DNA of 64,000 nucleotides, taken from contig JASJEC010000023.1 in the NCBI GenBank assembly GCA_030064845.1, forward strand, positions 1-64,000, read 5' to 3'. The notes below the pieces were generated by a model. The model ran no database searches, had not been told where the DNA came from, and saw only the letters and a list, made by a program, of their open reading frames with translations. The DNA comes from Kiloniellales bacterium (GTDB lineage Bacteria > Pseudomonadota > Alphaproteobacteria > Kiloniellales > JAKSDN01). Positions 56,614-64,000 of this stretch are shown here, one piece after another (the first letter of the stretch is position 1; the number at the start of each line of letters is the position of its first letter). A program made the translations under genes and the position numbers.

Positions 56614-57519
56614 GTGTTCGATGTTCTGCTCTATCTCGTCGTCGTGCTCGCCTGGGGCACGACCTGGCTCGCGATCAAGTTCCAGCTCGGCGTGGTGGCG
56701 CCCGAGGCCTCGCTGGTCTACCGCTTCGCCCTGGCGGCGCTGCTGGTCTTCCTCTGGGCGGCCTGGCGCCGCGAGCGCCTGGGCTTCGCGCGGCGCGACC
56801 ATCTCGCCTTCGCGGCGATGGGCGTCTGCATGTTCTCGACCAACTTCTACGCCTACTACCTGGCGGCAGAGCACGTCACGACCGGCCTGCTCGCGGTGCT
56901 CTTCTCGACGGTCTCGATCCTCAACATCTTCAACGGCCGGATCTTCCTGGGGCGCGGCCTGAACCCGCGGGTCTTGCTCGGCGCGCTCTGCGGCTTCGCC
57001 GGCATCACGACGGTCTTCTGGCCCGAGGTCGCCGCCTTCGGGTTGTCCGACGGCAAGACGCTCGGGCTTCTGCTCGGGCTGGGCGGCGCCCTCTGCTTCT
57101 CGCTCGGCAACATGGTCTCGGCGCGGGTCCAGGCCCGCGGCCTGCCGATCGTCGCCGGCACCGCCTGGAGCATGCTCTACGGCACGGCCTGGCTTCTGGT
57201 TCTCGCGCTCGCCGCCGGCAGCGTCTTCACCTTCGACCCGCGCCTGCCCTACACGGCCTCGCTGCTCTACCTGGTCGGGGTCGGCTCGCTGATCGCCTTC
57301 GGCGCCTATCTCACCCTGCTCGGGCGGATCGGCGCCGAGCGCGCGGCCTACGCCACGGTGCTCTTCCCGATCATCGCGCTCGGCCTCTCGACTCTCTTCG
57401 AGGGCTACGTCTGGACCCCGGGCGCGGCCGCCGGCGTCGCCCTGGTGCTGTTCGGCAACTTCCTCGTGCTGGCGCCGGCCAAGCGAAAGATCGCACCTGT
57501 AGCGGAGCCAGCGGAATGA
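56614..57519 (+). CDS. EamA/DMT-family transporter
   Basis: A 301-residue inner-membrane permease with ten helices in two EamA repeats (LAWGTTWLAIKFQLG at the start, LFPIIALGLSTLFEGY near the end). The substrate is not determinable. Start is a GTG at 56614, as the frame before it lacks homology and the ribosome site is weak. It overlaps the SDR gene by four bases (ATGA), so the two act from one transcript. Confidence 0.9.
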   Translation: MFDVLLYLVVVLAWGTTWLAIKFQLGVVAPEASLVYRFALAALLVFLWAAWRRERLGFARRDHLAFAAMGVCMFSTNFYAYYLAAEHVTTGLLAVLFSTVSILNIFNGRIFLGRGLNPRVLLGALCGFAGITTVFWPEVAAFGLSDGKTLGLLLGLGGALCFSLGNMVSARVQARGLPIVAGTAWSMLYGTAWLLVLALAAGSVFTFDPRLPYTASLLYLVGVGSLIAFGAYLTLLGRIGAERAAYATVLFPIIALGLSTLFEGYVWTPGAAAGVALVLFGNFLVLAPAKRKIAPVAEPAE

Positions 57520-58262
57520 GCAGGGTCCTGATCGTCACCGGCGGCGGGCGCGGGATCGGCGCGGCTGCCGCGCGCTTGGGCGCTGCCCAGGGCTACGCCG
57601 TCTGCGTCAACTACCGTGCGGATGGAGAGGCGGCGCAAGCCGTCGTGCAGTCCATCACCGGGAACGGCGGCCGCGCGATTCCGGTCCAGGCCGACGTTTC
57701 CCGCGAGGACGAGGTGGCGCGCCTCTTCGAGACCGCCGGCCGGGAGCTCGGGCCGGTGACCGCCCTGGTCAACAATGCGGGCGTCGCCGGGCAGGTCGAC
57801 CGCCTGGCCGACGTGCCGGCGGAGCGTGTCCGGCACATCGTCGACACCAACGTCTACGGCGTCATCTGGCCCTGCCGCGAGGCGGTGCGGCGCATGTCGA
57901 CCCGGCTCGGCGGAATGGGCGGGGCGATCGTCAACCTGTCTTCGGGCGCGGCGACGATCGGCAGCCCGGGCCAGTACGTCTGGTACGCGGCGGCCAAGGG
58001 CGCGGTCGACAGCTTCACCCTGGGTCTCGCCAAGGAGGTGGCCGGCGAGGGCATCCGGGTCAACGCCGTCGCGCCCGGTTTCGTCAAGACCCGGATCCAC
58101 GCCGACTCGGGCCTGCCCAAGCGGATCGAGGAGGAGGCGCCCAAGGTGCCGATCGGCCGCGCCGCCGAGCCCGAGGAGATCGCCGAGCCGATCCTCTGGC
58201 TGCTGTCGGACGCGGCCTCCTACACCACCGGCGCGATCCTGCGTGTCGCCGGAGGGCGCTAA
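57516..58262 (+). CDS. SDR family oxidoreductase (glucose-1-dehydrogenase/FabG-like)
   Basis: A 248-residue classical SDR: TGGGRGIG at 8-15, NNAG, Ser in VNLSSGAAT, YAAAK catalytic pair, and the C-terminal TTGAILRVAGGR. It is close to the FabG/glucose-1-dehydrogenase group; it could act on sugars or acyl groups. The preceding transporter may supply its substrate, which is inference from co-transcription. Confidence 0.9.
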   Translation: MSRVLIVTGGGRGIGAAAARLGAAQGYAVCVNYRADGEAAQAVVQSITGNGGRAIPVQADVSREDEVARLFETAGRELGPVTALVNNAGVAGQVDRLADVPAERVRHIVDTNVYGVIWPCREAVRRMSTRLGGMGGAIVNLSSGAATIGSPGQYVWYAAAKGAVDSFTLGLAKEVAGEGIRVNAVAPGFVKTRIHADSGLPKRIEEEAPKVPIGRAAEPEEIAEPILWLLSDAASYTTGAILRVAGGR

Positions 58263-58630
58263 GGCCTTCTGGCCGCCCCGCAGGCCTCGCAGAGGAGATC
58301 CCGCTCGCCGAACGACGGGCAGGGCTCGTGGCATTCGCGGCAGGGCACGAGGAACTTGCCGGGGGCATCCTCGGGCCGGAGATAGGCGATCTCCGGTCCG
58401 GGGCCGCGGGTATCCGGCTCTATCTTGCGCAGCAGCCGTCCCTGCGGCCAGAGTTCGTGGAGGACCGTCTTCGCGCGCTTTCTCGCCAGCCGTCTCCGAT
58501 CGCTGCGTGCACTCCGCTGACGTGCGATCCCCATACGGTCGATCAGGGTCGTCGGCGTCCAGATTTTCCGCGTCTCGTTGTGCTTGTCGAAGATGCAGGC
58601 AAGCACCGCTTCCTGTGTCACTTCGAGCAT
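58259..58630 (-). CDS. Small winged-helix-like protein with C-terminal zinc ribbon
   Basis: A 123-residue protein. The N-terminal ~70 residues look like a helix-turn-helix unit (EVTQEAVLACIFDKHNETRK, TPTTLIDRMGI) with a basic run RSARSDRRRLARKRAK. The C-terminus has CRECHEPCPSFG and CEACGAARRP, two CxxC-type knuckles that suggest a zinc ribbon. A DNA-binding role is inferred. Start: ATG at 58628-58630, chosen by the beginning of conserved-looking sequence; the ribosome site is weak. It overlaps the SDR by four bases tail to tail. Confidence 0.65.
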   Translation of the reverse strand: MLEVTQEAVLACIFDKHNETRKIWTPTTLIDRMGIARQRSARSDRRRLARKRAKTVLHELWPQGRLLRKIEPDTRGPGPEIAYLRPEDAPGKFLVPCRECHEPCPSFGERDLLCEACGAARRP

Positions 58631-58689
58631 GGCTTCGTCATCCCATTGAGACTGCAAGCTTCGCACGGGATCGCTTGACCGTCTCCTAA

Positions 58690-61053
<2,364 letters not shown>

Positions 61054-61075
61054 GGGGTTCGGCTTTACCCGACCT

Positions 61076-61105
61076 TTATCAAGTTTGGGCTACCACCCCT
61101 ATAAT
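61076..61105 (+). promoter_or_regulatory. Promoter with perfect TATAAT box
   Basis: TATAAT at 61100-61105 with TTATCA at 61076-61081, 18-base spacer, in the gap after mdh. It would start the following membrane protein gene independently of mdh. Confidence 0.5.
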
Positions 61106-61135
61106 CGTCTGCAACTTGATGACGTCGGGAGTGGT

Positions 61136-61672
61136 ATGGCCCAACAGGCTTTGCCGGAGGTCGTCACCTTTCGTGCTGATCCCGGAAAGACCACCGGGTG
61201 GCGATTTTGTTTCCTCTATTGCGCGGTCGCATGCTCCCTTATCTGGTTGGGACAAGTCGCGGTTCGTCATTTCTACCATGGCGTGCCGTGGTCCTCGCTC
61301 TGGGCCTCCGACGGCAACTATCTCCTTTGGAGCGGCGCCGGATATGTGCTCTTCACCCTGTTGTTCACGGCGGTGGCTGCGATAACCGACCAGCGCTTGC
61401 TCCAACGGGTCTATCTCAGGCTCGACCGGGAAGGCCTGACCGATTCGAGGATGTTCAAGACGCGCCGGTGGCTCTGGCGCGATCTCCCGGAGTTTGATCT
61501 CGAGGCGAAGCAGTTCCCGCCGAACATTGCTTTCCATTGGCCGGGACAGAAGCCGGACAGTCCGCGAAAGGGCATGATCACCGACGGCTACGACGCGCCC
61601 CTACCGGAGATCGTCGCCATGCTGAATGCCTTTCGCGAACGCGCTCTCCCCGTTAACACCGATTCGGCCTAG
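61136..61672 (+). CDS. Hypothetical two-helix membrane protein between mdh and sucC
   Basis: A 178-residue protein with two hydrophobic helices (~20-41, CFLYCAVACSLIWLGQVAV; and 58-82, YLLWSGAGYVLFTLLFTAVAA) followed by a ~90-residue soluble part of bacterial PH-like pattern (LRLDREGLTDSRMFKTRR, FPPNIAFHWPGQ). GC and codon use look lower than in its neighbours. Start: ATG at 61136 after GGGAG. Its position breaks the usual mdh-sucC adjacency; function unknown. Confidence 0.75.
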   Translation: MAQQALPEVVTFRADPGKTTGWRFCFLYCAVACSLIWLGQVAVRHFYHGVPWSSLWASDGNYLLWSGAGYVLFTLLFTAVAAITDQRLLQRVYLRLDREGLTDSRMFKTRRWLWRDLPEFDLEAKQFPPNIAFHWPGQKPDSPRKGMITDGYDAPLPEIVAMLNAFRERALPVNTDSA

Positions 61673-61912
61673 GCGCTTCATTTGATCCTAACGATTCTGG
61701 GGTCGGATGCCTTTTCCTCTTCGCCAAGCCGCTGCCGCGCCCATGATGCCGCCGGAAGGCCTCTTACGGACTATTTCCCGACCGGCGGTTGAACCCTCCC
61801 CGGGGGGTGTTAGAGTGCGCGCGGGGGGAGCCATATTCCCGCGCGGCCGCCGTCGTCCGGAACCAGGGAACGCTTCGGCCAACTTTCGTCCATTGCTGTT
61901 GGAACGACTTCG
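61673..61912. other. Intergenic region before sucC
   Basis: 240 bases with no convincing gene. CCCTCCCCGGGGGG near 61796-61808 forms a short palindrome. A promoter for sucCD could lie here, but I see no clear consensus. Confidence 0.35.
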
Positions 61913-63108
<1,196 letters not shown>

Positions 63109-63109
<1 letters not shown>

Positions 63110-63984
63110 TGGCGGTCCTGGTCGACAAGAACACCAAGGTCATCTGCCAGGGCTTCACCGGGTCCCAGGGCACCTTCCACTCGGAACAGGCGATCGCCTA
63201 CGGCACCAACATGGTCGGCGGCGTGACGCCGGGCAAGGGCGGCACCAGCCACCTCGACCTGCCGGTCTTCGATACCGTCGCCGAGGCGGTGGAAGCGACT
63301 GGCGCCGACGCCTCGGTGATCTACGTCCCGCCGCCCTTTGCGGCCGACGCCATCCTGGAGGCGATCGACGCGGAGGTCGCCCTGGCGGTCTGCATTACCG
63401 AGGGCATTCCGGTGCTCGACATGGTCAAGGTCAAGCGCTCGCTGGAGGGCTCCAAGACCCGCCTGGTCGGGCCGAACTGCCCCGGCGTGATCACGCCCGA
63501 AGAATGCAAGATCGGCATCATGCCGGGCCACATCCACGCCCGGGGCAAGATCGGCGTGGTGTCGCGCTCGGGCACGCTGACTTACGAGGCGGTCGCCCAG
63601 ACCACGGCGGCCGGCCTCGGCCAGACCGGCTGCATCGGCATCGGCGGCGACCCGGTCAACGGCACCAACTTCATCGACTGCCTCGAGCTGTTCCTCGCGG
63701 ACGAGGAGACCGAGGGCATCATCATGATCGGCGAGATTGGCGGCAGCGCCGAGGAAGAGGCGGCCGAGTTCTACCGGCGGTCCAAGTCCAAGAAGCCCCT
63801 GGTCGGCTTCATCGCCGGCCGCACCGCCCCGCCGGGCCGCCGCATGGGCCACGCCGGCGCGATCATCTCGGGCGGCAAGGGCGGCGCCGAGGACAAGATC
63901 GAGGCCATGAAGGGCGCTGGGATCGCGGTTGCGGACTCGCCCGCGGCGCTCGGCAGCACTATGTTGAAGGCCATGGGCGCGTGA
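63109..63984 (+). CDS. sucD: Succinate-CoA ligase alpha subunit
   Basis: A 291-residue CoA-binding subunit. [48 protein letters not shown], and the phosphohistidine His248 in [10 protein letters not shown] are clear. The ATG at 63109 overlaps the sucC stop (TGATG), with GGAGG inside sucC; a GTG at 63106 is less likely. In relatives sucAB follows; here the window ends 16 bases after the stop. Confidence 0.97.
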
Positions 63985-64000
63985 GCCCGAAGCAGAACGG

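Overview
The window is a 64 kb, very GC-rich stretch of bacterial chromosome. It carries mainly core metabolism and information-processing genes, with no phage, integrase, transposase, CRISPR array, rRNA or recognisable tRNA. Gene content and order point to an alphaproteobacterium, most likely in or near Rhodospirillales. The pointers are sdhCDAB, mdh followed by sucCD, dapF-mtaB-ftsY, ffh-rpsP-rimM-trmD-rplS, leuCDB-asd, MmsA, a mesaconyl-CoA hydratase with a CitE-like lyase (ethylmalonyl-CoA pathway), and two DUF1194 proteins. This placement is inference from content; the species cannot be named from the sequence alone.

Layout. 0-8.8 kb: a palindromic left edge, pncA, mmsA, a methyltransferase/SDR pair, pgk, a solitary mreB, a small secreted protein, a NUDIX hydrolase and a DUF1194 protein. 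8.8-15.3 kb, minus strand: a DMT transporter, then the overlapping operon dapF-mtaB-ftsY-TPR-FMN reductase, and a small membrane-anchored protein. 15.3-21.3 kb, plus strand: a tiny membrane protein with its own promoter, then ffh, a duplicated VOC protein, rpsP (with a long repetitive acidic tail), rimM, a TyrA-like dehydrogenase, trmD and rplS. 21.4-29.3 kb: two periplasmic murein enzymes (L,D-transpeptidase and a Tat-exported DUF882 protein), leuC-small protein-leuD, leuB, a 56-residue secreted peptide and asd. 29.3-38.6 kb: a GIY-YIG protein, a Kef-type antiporter, a compact operon of two DUF1538 membrane proteins with a PII-like and a CBS protein, a soluble GAF histidine kinase, pdxY, and the CitE-like lyase/mesaconyl-CoA hydratase pair. 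38.6-39.8 kb: a long gene-free region with a strong hairpin terminator and a small cluster of DnaA-box-like sites. 39.8-48 kb: sdhCDAB, an opposed operon of a four-helix membrane protein, a TPR-membrane protein and a TPR-AAA+ ATPase, then recQ. 48-58.6 kb: mixed single genes, including tandem PhyH dioxygenases, a SAF-type oxidoreductase, a transporter-SDR pair and a zinc-ribbon protein. 58.8-64 kb: zapE, mdh, a membrane protein, sucC and sucD, running off the right edge.

How the genes fit together. sdhCDAB, mdh and sucCD are TCA-cycle genes. MmsA, the lyase and the hydratase feed propionyl-, malyl- and mesaconyl-CoA carbon into it. leuCDB, asd, dapF and the TyrA-like gene cover branched-chain, aspartate-family and aromatic amino acids. 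ffh and ftsY encode both halves of the SRP targeting system. The best candidates for an undescribed system are the DUF1538-DUF1538-PII-CBS operon (31801-34113) and the membrane protein-TPR-AAA+ operon (43367-46070). Both are tightly overlapped, self-contained and of unknown function. Intergenic regions also carry several families of palindromic repeats, including a 65-bp element bounded by TAGAGC and GCTC(N)A.
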